From CAYMND01 sp964465065 (GTDB taxonomy: Bacteria; Acidobacteriota; Aminicenantia; UBA2199), in contig CAYXHZ010000009.1 of the NCBI GenBank assembly GCA_964465065.1, positions 1 to 64,000 on the forward strand: 64,000 bases of DNA. Reading direction: 5' to 3'. The notes under the pieces were generated by a model. The model was not told where the DNA came from. It saw only the letters and a list, made by a program, of their open reading frames with translations, and ran no database searches. The position numbers and the translations under genes are program-made. This document shows, piece after piece, positions 17,349 through 25,958 of this stretch. Within the stretch, counting starts at the first letter, position 1; every line of letters begins with the position of its first letter.

Positions 17349-19172
17349 TTACAGACCGTGTCCGCCACCGTGCTTGTGGGTGGTGGCGCGGACCGTCTGG
17401 CCCTTGACCTGGCTGCGTTCCCAATAGGAGGTGTGCAGCAGTTTGTGACACAGATCCGAGCCCGGTTTGCCCAAAAACTTGGCGTAGATGCCGTCCTTTG
17501 GATCCATGACCATCGGGTTCTCGTGGGATTGGCGTTTGGCCAGGCCGTTGTCTTCGCGGTACAGGCCCAGTCCCCTGCGGGCGCGGCTGGCCAGATCGCT
17601 GCCGTAGGGCTGACCGCCGCCGCCGGCGCAACCGCCCGGACAGGCCATGACTTCGATGAAGGCGTACTCGCTCTTGCCGGTTTCCTGGATCTGCTTGCGC
17701 ACCTTGTCCAGCAGGCGCCGGGTGTTGCCCAGACCGTGGGAAACGGCGACCTTGACCTTCAGTTCGCCCAGATCCTTGCTGGGAATGGTCAGCTCGGCTT
17801 CCTTGATGCCTTCCATGCCGCGCACGATTTCGACGTTGAGATTGTCCAGGTTCTTGCCGACCAGCAGGGCGTAGACGGAGCGGATGGCCGCTTCCATGAC
17901 GCCGCCGGTGGCGCCGAAGATGGTGGCCGCACCGGTGTATTCGCCCATCAGCTTGACCGATTCGGCTTCCGGCAGCGCCTTGAAGTCGATACCGGCTTCC
18001 TTGATCATGCGCACCAGCTCACGGGTGGTCAGCACGTAATCCACGTCCTGGTAGCCGGAATCGTTCATCTCCGGGCGACGTGCCTCGAACTTCTTGGCCG
18101 TGCAGGGCATGACCGAGACGCTGACGATCTTGGACGGATCCAGCTTGTATTCCTTGGCGAAATAGGTCTTGACCAGGGCGCCGAACATCTGCTGCGGTGA
18201 TTTGCAGGTGGAGGTGTTCTCGGCGAAATCGGGAAAGTAGGTTTCCATGAACTTGATCCAGCCGGGAGAGCAGGAGGTGATCAGGGGCAGCGTTCCGCCA
18301 TGGACCACGCGGTTGATGAACTCGGTGCCTTCCTCCAGGATGGTCAGGTCGGCGGTGAAGTTGGTGTCGAAGACGTAGTCGAAGCCGAGCTTTTTCAGGG
18401 CGGCGTACATCTTGCCCGGTGTGGCCGTGCCCGGTTCCATGCCGAACTCCTCGGCCAGGGTGACGCGGATGGCCGGCGCTTCCTGGACGACGACGATCTT
18501 GTCGGGATCCTGGATGGCCGCCCAGACCTCCTCGACCTCGGAGCGTTCCTTGAGGGCCCCGGTCGGGCAATAGACCGTGCACTGCCCGCAGTTGACGCAG
18601 GCGCTGTTGCCCAGACCCTCCTTGAAGAAGGTGTTGACGTTGACCTCGAAACCGCGGTCGGCGAAGTTGATGGCGTAGACGGTCTGCACTTCGTTGCAGA
18701 CGGTGATGCAGCGGCCGCAGGCGATACACTTGGTCGGATCGCGCTGTATGGACGGGCTGCTCTCGTCCTGGGGCGTATTGTCGTAGACCGACGGGTACTT
18801 TTCCATGTCGGCGCCCATGTTGTTGGACAGGGTCTGCAGCTCGCACTTGTTGTTGGCTACGCAGGTCGGACAGGTGACGTGGTGGTTGGCCAGAATCAGG
18901 TCCAGCAGTTCCTTGCGCATTTCGCGCAGCTTCTTGGAATTGGTGCGCACCTTCATGTCGCGTTCCACCGGAGTGCAGCAGGAACGCTTGGGCACCGGCG
19001 CGCCTTCGATCTCGACCACACAGACGCCGCAGGCGGCCGTGGCCTTGAGATCGTGATGGTAACACAGGGTGGGAATGGGAATATCCAGCTTTTTGGCGGC
19101 ATCCAGAATGGTCGTGCCCCGCTCGACTTCCACTTCCCGCCCATCGATATATAACTTGACCAGATCAGACAT
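17349..19172 (-). CDS. hndD: [FeFe]-hydrogenase catalytic subunit (HndD/HydA type), operon 1
   Basis: Protein of 607 residues; reversible proton reduction with electrons from ferredoxin and NAD(P)H via partner subunits. N-terminal [2Fe-2S] ferredoxin domain (C37, C48, C51, C65/66), His-cysteine [4Fe-4S] site (HHVTCPTCVANNKC, about 97-110), two [4Fe-4S] motifs (KCIACGRCITVC and ACVNCGQCTVYC), then the H-cluster domain with TSCSPGW (C301), MPCTAKKFE (C357) and ACPGGCAGGGGQP (C511, C515). All three H-cluster signatures are intact. The start at 19172 has AAGGAGG upstream, 17 bp after the NuoF-like gene. The tail is histidine-rich (THKHGGGHG). This is the last gene of the operon led by the DRTGG protein. 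Confidence 0.95.
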   Translation of the reverse strand: MSDLVKLYIDGREVEVERGTTILDAAKKLDIPIPTLCYHHDLKATAACGVCVVEIEGAPVPKRSCCTPVERDMKVRTNSKKLREMRKELLDLILANHHVTCPTCVANNKCELQTLSNNMGADMEKYPSVYDNTPQDESSPSIQRDPTKCIACGRCITVCNEVQTVYAINFADRGFEVNVNTFFKEGLGNSACVNCGQCTVYCPTGALKERSEVEEVWAAIQDPDKIVVVQEAPAIRVTLAEEFGMEPGTATPGKMYAALKKLGFDYVFDTNFTADLTILEEGTEFINRVVHGGTLPLITSCSPGWIKFMETYFPDFAENTSTCKSPQQMFGALVKTYFAKEYKLDPSKIVSVSVMPCTAKKFEARRPEMNDSGYQDVDYVLTTRELVRMIKEAGIDFKALPEAESVKLMGEYTGAATIFGATGGVMEAAIRSVYALLVGKNLDNLNVEIVRGMEGIKEAELTIPSKDLGELKVKVAVSHGLGNTRRLLDKVRKQIQETGKSEYAFIEVMACPGGCAGGGGQPYGSDLASRARRGLGLYREDNGLAKRQSHENPMVMDPKDGIYAKFLGKPGSDLCHKLLHTSYWERSQVKGQTVRATTHKHGGGHGL

Positions 19173-19189
19173 GATTGTTTCCTCCTTAT

Positions 19190-20797
19190 TTAGTTGGCCT
19201 TTTTGGCGACGAGACTTGCAAACTCGTCGGCGAAGTTCTCGATGGCGCTCTTGACCGGCATGATCAGCGACTGACCCAGCGGACAGAGCGATGTATTGAA
19301 CATGGTTTCCGAGATCTTCAGGAGTTTGTCGATATCTCCCGCCTCTCCCAGACCGGCGCGCAAATTGTAGAAGATGGTCAGCAGCTGCCGGGTACCGATA
19401 CGGCACGGACTGCACTGGCCGCAGGATTCGTGGGCGAAGAACTTGAGCACCGAGTAGAGCATGTCGACGATGGAAGCGCCCTCGTCCATGACCAGGATGG
19501 CGCCGGAGCCCAGCACCGCCGCATTCTCCTTGAGGCTTTCGAAGTCCATGGCCACATCCAGCAGGCTGTCGGGCAAAAACACCCCGGCCGAACCGCCCAG
19601 CAAGGCCGCCTTGAATTTGCGTCCGCCCTTGATGCCGCCGCCGTAGGCGAAGATGATCTCCCGCAGGCTGGTGCCCATCTCGACCTCGATCAGGCCGGGG
19701 TACTCGATGTTGCCCAGAATGGTGAACACCTTGGTGCCCGGACATTTGTCGGTGCCGAAGGAACGGAACCAGTCGGCCCCGTGCTCGATGATGCCCGGCA
19801 CGTTGGCCAGGGTCTCGACATTGTTGACCACCGTCGGTTTCTGCCACAGGCCCCGGGTGCCCGGATAGGGCGGCTTGACCCGCGGGTTGCCGCGTTTGCC
19901 TTCCAGGGATTCGATCAGCGAAGTCTCCTCGCCGCAGACGTAAGCCCCGGCACCCTTGCGGATTTCCAGGTCGAAATCGATGCCGCTCTCCAGAATGTTC
20001 TTACCCAGCAGGTTGTAGGCCTTGGCCTGATCGATGGCCTTCTGGGTGCGCTGGATCGACAGCTCGTACTCGCCGCGGATGTAGATGAAGCCCTTGCTGG
20101 CGCCTATCGCGTAACCGGTGATGATCATGGCCTCGATCAGCTTGTGCGGATCGCCCTCCAGGATCAGCCGGTCCTTGAAGGTACCCGGTTCGCCTTCGTC
20201 GGCGTTGCAGATGACGTACTTCTGATCGGCCACCGCCTGGCGGGTGAAATCCCACTTGAGACCGGTGGGGAAACCGGCGCCGCCGCGACCGCGCAGGCCG
20301 GAGCGCTTGACCTCGGCCACCAGATCCTGGGGAGCGATCTTGTCGCTGACGATCTTCTCCAGAGCCCGGTAACCGCCCAGGGCGATGATCTCGTCGATGT
20401 TTTCCGGATCGGCCTTGAAGCCGCGGTCCAGGATGATGCGTTTCTGCGGTCGGACCAGGCCCAGCTTCTGCTCCGGCATGACCTCCGCCCTCTCGCTGCC
20501 TTTGGGGGATCGGGCGTGATCGAGGTTGTTGACCACCCGGCCCTTGACGATATGTTCGTCGACGATGGTCGCCACGTCGTAGACCCCGAGGTTGAAGTAG
20601 CAGACGTTCTCGGGGTAGATGACCAGGGTGACGCCCTTGCCGACCAGACCGATGGTACCGGTCTCCAGAACCTTGACTTCCTTTTCCAGGCCGCGCGCCT
20701 TGATGCATTTCTCCAGTTCCCGCTTCAGTTCGAAGACACCGGCCTGTACGGTGCCCTCATCGACGGGAACCAGAACATGGGTTCGGTAAATGCTCAT
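19190..20797 (-). CDS. hndC: NuoF-like flavoprotein subunit of hydrogenase operon 1, N-terminal cluster lost
   Basis: Protein of 535 residues related to HndC/HydB/NuoF; the diaphorase subunit that binds FMN and NAD(P)H. The core shows GLRGRGGAGFPTGLKW, CNADEGEPGTFKDR and GAGAYVCGEETSLIES, and the [4Fe-4S] motif ESCGQCSPCRIG with SLCPLG is intact. The N-terminal thioredoxin-like domain (residues 1-80) keeps its fold pattern (VLETGTIGLVGKGVTLVIYP) but lacks the cysteines that normally bind [2Fe-2S]: the usual first cysteine pair reads PVDEGTV and the second pair reads GTIGLVG. The C-terminal two-cluster ferredoxin domain found in HydB is also absent. The ATG at 20797 overlaps the upstream TGA as ATGA, with GGAGGG before it. 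Confidence 0.92.
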   Translation of the reverse strand: MSIYRTHVLVPVDEGTVQAGVFELKRELEKCIKARGLEKEVKVLETGTIGLVGKGVTLVIYPENVCYFNLGVYDVATIVDEHIVKGRVVNNLDHARSPKGSERAEVMPEQKLGLVRPQKRIILDRGFKADPENIDEIIALGGYRALEKIVSDKIAPQDLVAEVKRSGLRGRGGAGFPTGLKWDFTRQAVADQKYVICNADEGEPGTFKDRLILEGDPHKLIEAMIITGYAIGASKGFIYIRGEYELSIQRTQKAIDQAKAYNLLGKNILESGIDFDLEIRKGAGAYVCGEETSLIESLEGKRGNPRVKPPYPGTRGLWQKPTVVNNVETLANVPGIIEHGADWFRSFGTDKCPGTKVFTILGNIEYPGLIEVEMGTSLREIIFAYGGGIKGGRKFKAALLGGSAGVFLPDSLLDVAMDFESLKENAAVLGSGAILVMDEGASIVDMLYSVLKFFAHESCGQCSPCRIGTRQLLTIFYNLRAGLGEAGDIDKLLKISETMFNTSLCPLGQSLIMPVKSAIENFADEFASLVAKKAN

Positions 20798-21252
20798 TGT
20801 TCCCTCCGCTTGGCGTCCAGAATCGTTTTGATCCGTTCGGGCGTGAGATTGCCGTGGACATCGCCGTCGACCATCATGGCCGGAGCCACCCCGCACACCC
20901 CCAGGCAGGAGGTCATTTCCAGGGTGAACAGGCCGTCGGCCGTCGTCTCGCCGAAACCCACCCCCAGCTGGCGGATCAGCTCCCGCGACACCGAGCTCGA
21001 GCCCATCAGGTGACAGGGCGGCGACTGGCAGATGCGCACCAGGTGGCGGCCGCGCGGCTTGAGGCTGAACATGGTGTAGAAGGTAGCCACACCGTGTACC
21101 ATGCTGTAGGGAAGGTTGAGAAACTCGGCGGCGGCCCGCAGGTCCTCTTTGTCCAGGAAATTGCGCTGGTTCAGATTCTGCAAATCGTGCAGAATGGCCA
21201 GCAGATTGTCGCTGTCCGGCCGGTACTTGGCCAATATTTCTTCTCTGCTCAT
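20794..21252 (-). CDS. hndA: NuoE-like [2Fe-2S] subunit of hydrogenase operon 1 (second copy)
   Basis: Protein of 152 residues of the 24-kDa NuoE/HndA/HydC family. Helical N-terminus followed by the thioredoxin-like domain with a complete [2Fe-2S] set, ICQSPPCHLMG and SCLGVCGVAP. It transfers electrons between the flavoprotein and other clusters. Its TGA overlaps the ATG of the NuoF-like gene, so the two are coupled and probably form a dimer. It lies 8 bp after the NuoF-GltD fusion gene. Confidence 0.93.
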   Translation of the reverse strand: MSREEILAKYRPDSDNLLAILHDLQNLNQRNFLDKEDLRAAAEFLNLPYSMVHGVATFYTMFSLKPRGRHLVRICQSPPCHLMGSSSVSRELIRQLGVGFGETTADGLFTLEMTSCLGVCGVAPAMMVDGDVHGNLTPERIKTILDAKRREQ

Positions 21253-21260
21253 CGTGTTCC

Positions 21261-24200
21261 TCACAACAGCTCGTGCAGGTTGAGATGACTCACCTTCACG
21301 GGCCGGATCTCTTCTTCCTGCTTGCGGTCGCAATGCAGGCAACGCCGCGCCTCCTCGATGCCGTTCTCCAGGCTCAGACCGCGATTGACCTCCAGGGTCA
21401 GGCTCTGGATGCGTTCGGCGATATCGCTGGCCTCCGGCTTGTGCCGGGGCAGGTTGGCCAGGTAGGCCTCCTCGTCGTAGGACACCGGGACAAACTGGTG
21501 CGGCTTGTCGAGCTGACCGTCGAAGCCGAAACTGCGGTCGATGGCCATGGCCGCCTGTCTGCCCTGGGCCACGCATTCGATGATCGTCGACGGGTTGACG
21601 TTGTCGCCGCCGGCGAACACGCCCGATACATTGGTGGCCGTCGTCTTGCTGTCGGCCTGTACGAAGCCCCACTTGTTGATGGTCACATCGCCGTGGTGCA
21701 TCTTGTCCGACATCTTCTGGCCCAGGCAGGGCACGATCAGATCGGCCTCGATGATGAACTCCGAACCGTCGATCGGTTTGGGCCGCCGCCGTCCGGAACT
21801 GTCGAATTCGGCCAGGATCGTCCGCTGGCAGCGGATGCCGGTCACCGATCCGTCCCCGAGCACCTGCAGCGGCGCCACCAGGTAATCCATGATGATGCCT
21901 TCTTCGTCGGCCTCGAGCAATTCCTCGGGCAGGGCCGGCATCTCGGCACGGCTGCGGCGGTAGATGACCCGGACCTCGTCGGCGCCGAGCCGTTTGGCGG
22001 TACGGGCGGCATCCATGGCCGTCGAACCGCCGCCGATCACCACCACTTTCTTGCCCACCTTGACCGCTTCGCCGCCGTTGACCCGGTACAGGAACTCGAT
22101 CCCGCTCATCACCCCGGTCTTGTCGGCGCCCGCCACGTCGAGACGGGTGGCCACATGGGCGCCCGTGGCCAGAAATATGGCATCGTAACCCTGGTTTTTG
22201 AGCTCGTCGAGCGACTTGACCGGATGATTGAGCACGACCTCCACTCCGGCGCGTTCGATGACCCGGATTTCGGCCGCCAGCTTGTCCTTGGGCAGCCGGT
22301 AATCGGGGATGCCCCATTTCATCATGCCGCCGGCGCAGCTGCTGGCTTCGAAAACCACCGGTTTGTAGCCGAGCCGGGTCAGGTAGAAGGCGCAGGACAG
22401 ACCGGACGGACCGGCGCCGACGATGGCCACCCGCTGCTTCTTGGGGTGCAGCGGCGGCGTGAAGCCCAGGCCGTTTTCGATGGCCCAGTCGGCGAACAGA
22501 CGTTTGACCTCGCGGATGGCGATGGCCTGATCATATTTGCCGCGCGAACACTTCTTCTCGCAGAAGGCCGGGCAGACCCGGGCGCAGGCGATCGGGAAAG
22601 GGTTGTGTTCCATGTGCTTGCGGTACGCTTCCTCCAGCCGGCCGTCACCCATATAGGATATATAAGATGCCGCATCGACGTTGGACGGGCAGGCGTTCTG
22701 GCAGGGCGCGTCGAACAGGGCCGCGCAGACGCCGACCGCACAGCGTTTGTTCTCGATGTGATCCAGGTATTCGTCCCGGAAATAGTTCATCGTGGACAGA
22801 ACCGGGTTGGGCGAAGACTGACCCAGACCGCACAGCGAGGTCGCGCCGACGGTTTTGCCCAGTTTTTCCAGGCGGTCCAGATCCTCCAGGGTTCCCTTGC
22901 CCTTGGTGATCCGGTCCAGAATCATGTACATCTGTTTCAGGCCGAGCCGGCAGGGCGCGCACTGGCCGCAGGATTCCTCGAGGGAGAATTCCAGGAAGAA
23001 TTTGGCCATGCTGACCATGCAGGTGTCTTCGTCCAGAACGATCAGACCCCCCGAACCCATGATCGAACCGAGTGCCTTGAGCGACTCGTAATCGATGGGG
23101 CTGTTGAGGAATTTGGCCGGGATGCAGCCGCCCGACGGACCGCCGGTCTGCACGGCCTTGAAGGCCTTGTCGCCGGGGATACCGCCGCCGATGTCGTAGA
23201 CCAGTTCGCCCAGGGTGATGCCCATGGGCACCTCGACCAGACCGGTGTTGCGCACGTTGCCCGACAGGGCGAAGACCTTGGTGCCCTTGCTTTTCTCGGT
23301 GCCGATGGCTGCAAACCACTCCCAGCCGTTGAGCATGATGTGGCGGATATTGCCCAGGGTCTCGACGTTGTTGATGATGCTGGGTTTCATCCACAACCCC
23401 TTCTGGGCCGGGAACGGCGGTTTGGGCCGCGGCATGCCGCGCTTGCCCTCGATGGAGGCCATCAGAGCCGTCTCTTCGCCGCAGACGAAGGCGCCGGCGC
23501 CGACACGGATCTCGATATCGAACGAAAAATCCGATTCGAAAATATTCTTGCCCAAAAAGCCCATTTCCCGGGCCTGGCGGATGGCCACGTCAACCCGTTC
23601 TATGGCCAGGGGGTATTCGGCACGGACGTACACGAAGCCCCTGTTGGCGCCGATGGCGTAACCGGCGATGATCATGCCTTCGATCACCGAATGCGGGTCG
23701 CCCTCGAGCAGGGCCCGGTCCATGAAGGCACCGGGATCGCCCTCGTCGGCGTTGCAGATGACGTACTTCTGGTCATCCTTGTTCTGGGCGGCGAACTTCC
23801 ACTTCAGGCCGGTCGGGAAACCGGCGCCGCCGCGGCCGCGCAAACCCGACTTGACCATCTCTTCGACCACCTGGTCGGGAGTCTTGCTTTCCAGGATGGT
23901 GCCCAACGCCTCGTAACCGCGCTGGCCGATGTATTCCTCGATGCTCTCGGGGTCGATGACTCCGCAGTTGGACAAGACGATCTTCAGCTGCTTCTCGAAG
24001 AACGGCAGCTGCTTTTTCTCCTCGACGATCCGGCGCGCCTCGGGCGATTTCCACAGCTTGTCCTGCACCGGCCTTCCCTTGAGAAAATGCTCGTCGACGA
24101 TGCGCTCGATATCGCCTTCGCCGAGCTTGACGTAAAACGAACCTTCCGGGTAAACCACCATTACGGGGCCCATTTCGCAGGGTCCCATGCAACCCGTTTC

Positions 24201-24329
24201 CACCAGGCTGACCTCGTCGGTCAGCCCCCGGTCCGCCACCACCTCCTCGATCTTGGCCTTCAGAGCCCGGCTGTTGGAGGAAAGGCAGGCGGCACCACCG
24301 CATATCAGAACATCTATCCGTCTGGCCAT
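21261..24329 (-). CDS. NuoF-GltD fusion: NADH-type flavoprotein joined to NADPH-type FAD reductase
   Basis: Protein of 1022 residues. Residues 1-90 form a [2Fe-2S] thioredoxin-like domain with its cysteines present (C10, C15 and the pair in ETGCMGPC). Residues about 115-530 are a NuoF core (GLRGRGGAGFPTGLKW, CNADEGDPGAFMDR, GAGAFVCGEETALMAS, ESCGQCAPCRLG). From about 540 on it is a GltD/NfnB-type module: cysteine-rich entry (APCQNACPSNVDAASYI, CARVCPAFCEKKCSRG), FAD site VAIVGAGPSGLSCA and a second dinucleotide site VVVIGGGSTAMDAARTAKRL. So one chain can carry FMN, FAD and two nucleotide sites, suited to flavin-based electron bifurcation or NADH/NADPH transhydrogenation with ferredoxin or the hydrogenase (inference). 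It lies 13 bp after the HndB-like gene. Confidence 0.93.
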   Translation of the reverse strand: MARRIDVLICGGAACLSSNSRALKAKIEEVVADRGLTDEVSLVETGCMGPCEMGPVMVVYPEGSFYVKLGEGDIERIVDEHFLKGRPVQDKLWKSPEARRIVEEKKQLPFFEKQLKIVLSNCGVIDPESIEEYIGQRGYEALGTILESKTPDQVVEEMVKSGLRGRGGAGFPTGLKWKFAAQNKDDQKYVICNADEGDPGAFMDRALLEGDPHSVIEGMIIAGYAIGANRGFVYVRAEYPLAIERVDVAIRQAREMGFLGKNIFESDFSFDIEIRVGAGAFVCGEETALMASIEGKRGMPRPKPPFPAQKGLWMKPSIINNVETLGNIRHIMLNGWEWFAAIGTEKSKGTKVFALSGNVRNTGLVEVPMGITLGELVYDIGGGIPGDKAFKAVQTGGPSGGCIPAKFLNSPIDYESLKALGSIMGSGGLIVLDEDTCMVSMAKFFLEFSLEESCGQCAPCRLGLKQMYMILDRITKGKGTLEDLDRLEKLGKTVGATSLCGLGQSSPNPVLSTMNYFRDEYLDHIENKRCAVGVCAALFDAPCQNACPSNVDAASYISYMGDGRLEEAYRKHMEHNPFPIACARVCPAFCEKKCSRGKYDQAIAIREVKRLFADWAIENGLGFTPPLHPKKQRVAIVGAGPSGLSCAFYLTRLGYKPVVFEASSCAGGMMKWGIPDYRLPKDKLAAEIRVIERAGVEVVLNHPVKSLDELKNQGYDAIFLATGAHVATRLDVAGADKTGVMSGIEFLYRVNGGEAVKVGKKVVVIGGGSTAMDAARTAKRLGADEVRVIYRRSRAEMPALPEELLEADEEGIIMDYLVAPLQVLGDGSVTGIRCQRTILAEFDSSGRRRPKPIDGSEFIIEADLIVPCLGQKMSDKMHHGDVTINKWGFVQADSKTTATNVSGVFAGGDNVNPSTIIECVAQGRQAAMAIDRSFGFDGQLDKPHQFVPVSYDEEAYLANLPRHKPEASDIAERIQSLTLEVNRGLSLENGIEEARRCLHCDRKQEEEIRPVKVSHLNLHELL

Positions 24330-24342
24330 GATGGTTGTCCGG

Positions 24343-24702
24343 TCAGTTGGTTTCGATGATGTACTGGGAGATCGGGTTGCCGTTGACGATGTGCTCGGCG
24401 ACGATCTTCTTGGCCAGTTCGGCGCTCACGTCCCCGTAGACCATTTCCGGCTTGCCCTCTTCCTGGATGGTCACCACCGGTTCGTGGGAGCTCAGGCCGC
24501 GTTCGCCCGACTGGGTGATCAGCACATCGCGCAGGGAACGGGTCTCGATTTCCTCCAGAAAGGCCTTGAGGGTTTCTCGGGCGCCGGCGGCGATCCCGCT
24601 CGTGCCCATGCCGACGATGACCTTGATCCGGGCGTTGCCGTCACGCAGACGCATATCCATCTGGCTCTTTTCACGTATTTTCTTCAAATCTTCGAGTTTC
24701 AT
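24343..24702 (-). CDS. HndB-like thioredoxin-fold protein without cysteines
   Basis: Protein of 119 residues of the HndB/(2Fe-2S) ferredoxin-like family that accompanies NADP-reducing hydrogenases. The family pattern is clear (IKVIVGMGTSGIAAGARETL and VYGDVSAELAKKIVAEHIVN), but the sequence contains no cysteine at all. Where relatives read GTCGIAAGA and TGCIGLC, this protein reads GTSGIAAGA and SGERGLS, so it cannot bind the [2Fe-2S] cluster. It may be a structural subunit of the complex. AAGGAGG precedes the ATG; it lies 21 bp after the NuoE-like gene and 13 bp before the fusion gene. Confidence 0.88.
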   Translation of the reverse strand: MKLEDLKKIREKSQMDMRLRDGNARIKVIVGMGTSGIAAGARETLKAFLEEIETRSLRDVLITQSGERGLSSHEPVVTIQEEGKPEMVYGDVSAELAKKIVAEHIVNGNPISQYIIETN

Positions 24703-24723
24703 ACTGCTCCTCCTTAGATATCT

Positions 24724-25227
24724 TCAATTGGCCTGATTGTCGCGTTTGAAGCGCCGGATCAACTCGACAGCCTTCTGCGGGTTGAGCCGTCCGTGCACCT
24801 CGTCGTCGATCAGAAACACCGGAGCCAGACCGCAGGCTCCGAAGCAACGCGCCGTCGACAATGTATAAAACTTGTCCTGGGTGGTGCTGCCTACCTTGAT
24901 TTTGAGTTCCTTGGTCAGGGCCTCGATGATGCCCTGGGCCCCCTTGACGTGGCAGGCCGTTCCCAGACAGACATTGATGATATGCTCGCCGATGGGCTCG
25001 GTACGGAAAAAATTGTAAAAGGTCACCACTCCGTACACCTGGGAGTGGGCGACGTTCAGCTCCCTGGCCACATAGTGCTGAACCTCGGGGGGCAGATAAC
25101 CGAAAATTTCCTGAGCCTTGTGCAGTACCTGGATCAAAGGCCCCGGGGTATGGCGGTTCTTCTCGATGAAGGCCTTCAGTTCACGGTAATGCTCGTTGTC
25201 AGGAATGTGGACCTCGGACTGTTCCAT
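24724..25227 (-). CDS. NuoE-like [2Fe-2S] subunit of hydrogenase operon 1 (first copy)
   Basis: Protein of 167 residues of the NuoE/HydC family, with the conserved HSQVYGVVTFYNFF and a complete [2Fe-2S] site (CLGTACHVKG and RCFGACGLAP). It is probably the partner of the NuoF part of the following fusion protein, just as the second NuoE-like protein pairs with the second NuoF-like protein. The ATG at 25227 was chosen because AAGGAGG lies 6 nt upstream; the same frame is open further upstream but without protein-like sequence. Confidence 0.93.
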   Translation of the reverse strand: MEQSEVHIPDNEHYRELKAFIEKNRHTPGPLIQVLHKAQEIFGYLPPEVQHYVARELNVAHSQVYGVVTFYNFFRTEPIGEHIINVCLGTACHVKGAQGIIEALTKELKIKVGSTTQDKFYTLSTARCFGACGLAPVFLIDDEVHGRLNPQKAVELIRRFKRDNQAN

Positions 25228-25325
25228 TATGTCCTCCTTATACAAGTATGTTTTGATGGAGCCGGGATTCGCCCCGGACCCTTGGATGATCGGCAAACGC
25301 TGGCATCTTCCCTCAAGTCGGGTTC

Positions 25326-25679
25326 TCAGGTCGATGACGATTCGAGCTCGGCGTAAATCCTGCCCGTGGTCACGAACGGGTTGTCCGGGGAACTGACCAG
25401 CGAAATCCCTTCGTTTTTCGCCCGTTCGATCAGGGCGTCGTCGGGTTTGACTCCGTTGGGGAAAACGATGGCCAGCACTCCCTTGAGTTGCGCCACCGCG
25501 ATGACGTTCAGGTGCCGTTGCACCGTCACCCAGACCCCGTTCTCCGGACAGTTGGCGATCACATCGGAGAGCAGGTCGGATGTGTAACCGCCTTTTATCG
25601 GTTCCAAAGCGCCGACTGTCAACAATTTGTAACCCAGGTTTTGACAAATAGCTTCTATGTTTCTCATCATGTCGACCAT
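25326..25679 (-). CDS. DRTGG-domain protein, first gene of hydrogenase operon 1
   Basis: Protein of 117 residues resembling the small DRTGG-domain proteins found with NADH-dependent hydrogenase genes. GGYTSDLLSDVIANCPENGV and SLVSSPDNPFVTTGRIY are the recognisable segments. No catalytic function is established; a sensory or nucleotide-binding role is commonly assumed. It starts the minus-strand operon, divergent from rex. Two further ATGs (25670, 25667) are possible starts and there is no clear ribosome-binding site. A 98-bp spacer containing a small hairpin (around 25260-25280) separates it from the NuoE-like gene. Confidence 0.75.
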   Translation of the reverse strand: MVDMMRNIEAICQNLGYKLLTVGALEPIKGGYTSDLLSDVIANCPENGVWVTVQRHLNVIAVAQLKGVLAIVFPNGVKPDDALIERAKNEGISLVSSPDNPFVTTGRIYAELESSST

Positions 25680-25705
25680 AAATCAGTAAGAATGCAAGAA
25701 AATAG

Positions 25706-25875
25706 ACGATATAATACGGTCTGACAAAAGTCAAGGGTAAAAAATGGCTTTTTTTCGCCTGATATCGGGCATCTCGGTCAACTCCATTTTATTTGTCAAG
25801 TTTTTAACCAATTGATTTTTCCATGATTCTACGGCCGTCTCGCTGAAGATATTCAAATTGTCAAATTTATAACTT
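25706..25875 (-). promoter_or_regulatory. Putative promoter and Rex-like sites of hydrogenase operon 1
   Basis: TTGACT (25734-25729) and TATCGT (25711-25706) on the minus strand are 17 bp apart, a plausible promoter. Upstream of it lie two imperfect palindromes of the TTGTnAA-N4-TTnACAA type known for Rex: 25793-25811 (TTGTCAAGTTTTTAACCAA) and 25858-25875 (TTGTCAAATTTATAACTT). Both deviate at several positions, so they are only candidates. Confidence 0.4.
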
Positions 25876-25882
25876 CTTTTGT

Positions 25883-25911
25883 TTGACACACCCGACAAAC
25901 AATGCTAGTAT
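25883..25911 (+). promoter_or_regulatory. Promoter of the rex-hydrogenase operon 2
   Basis: TTGACA (25883-25888) and TAGTAT (25906-25911) are separated by 17 bp. The predicted start of transcription falls inside the adjacent Rex box. Confidence 0.65.
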
Positions 25912-25913
25912 TC

Positions 25914-25931
25914 CTGTGAAATTTTTCACTT
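25914..25931 (+). promoter_or_regulatory. Rex operator
   Basis: CTGTGAAATTTTTCACTT closely matches the Rex consensus TTGTGAAA-WW-TTTCACAA, with an intact TGTGAAA/TTCAC core. It starts 2 bp after the -10 element and covers the transcription start, so Rex bound there at a low NADH/NAD+ ratio would block its own operon, including the hydrogenase genes. A following TTTGTGAA (25930-25937) repeats one half site. Confidence 0.75.
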
Positions 25932-25958
25932 TGTGAATCTAAACACAATGGTGGCTTG

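Noticed and set aside
21273..24359. 1028-residue open frame on the plus strand opposite the NuoF-GltD fusion
   Set aside because: It is exactly antisense to a gene with many recognised motifs; long antisense frames are expected in GC-rich coding DNA. Its sequence has no recognisable domains and no ribosome-binding site.
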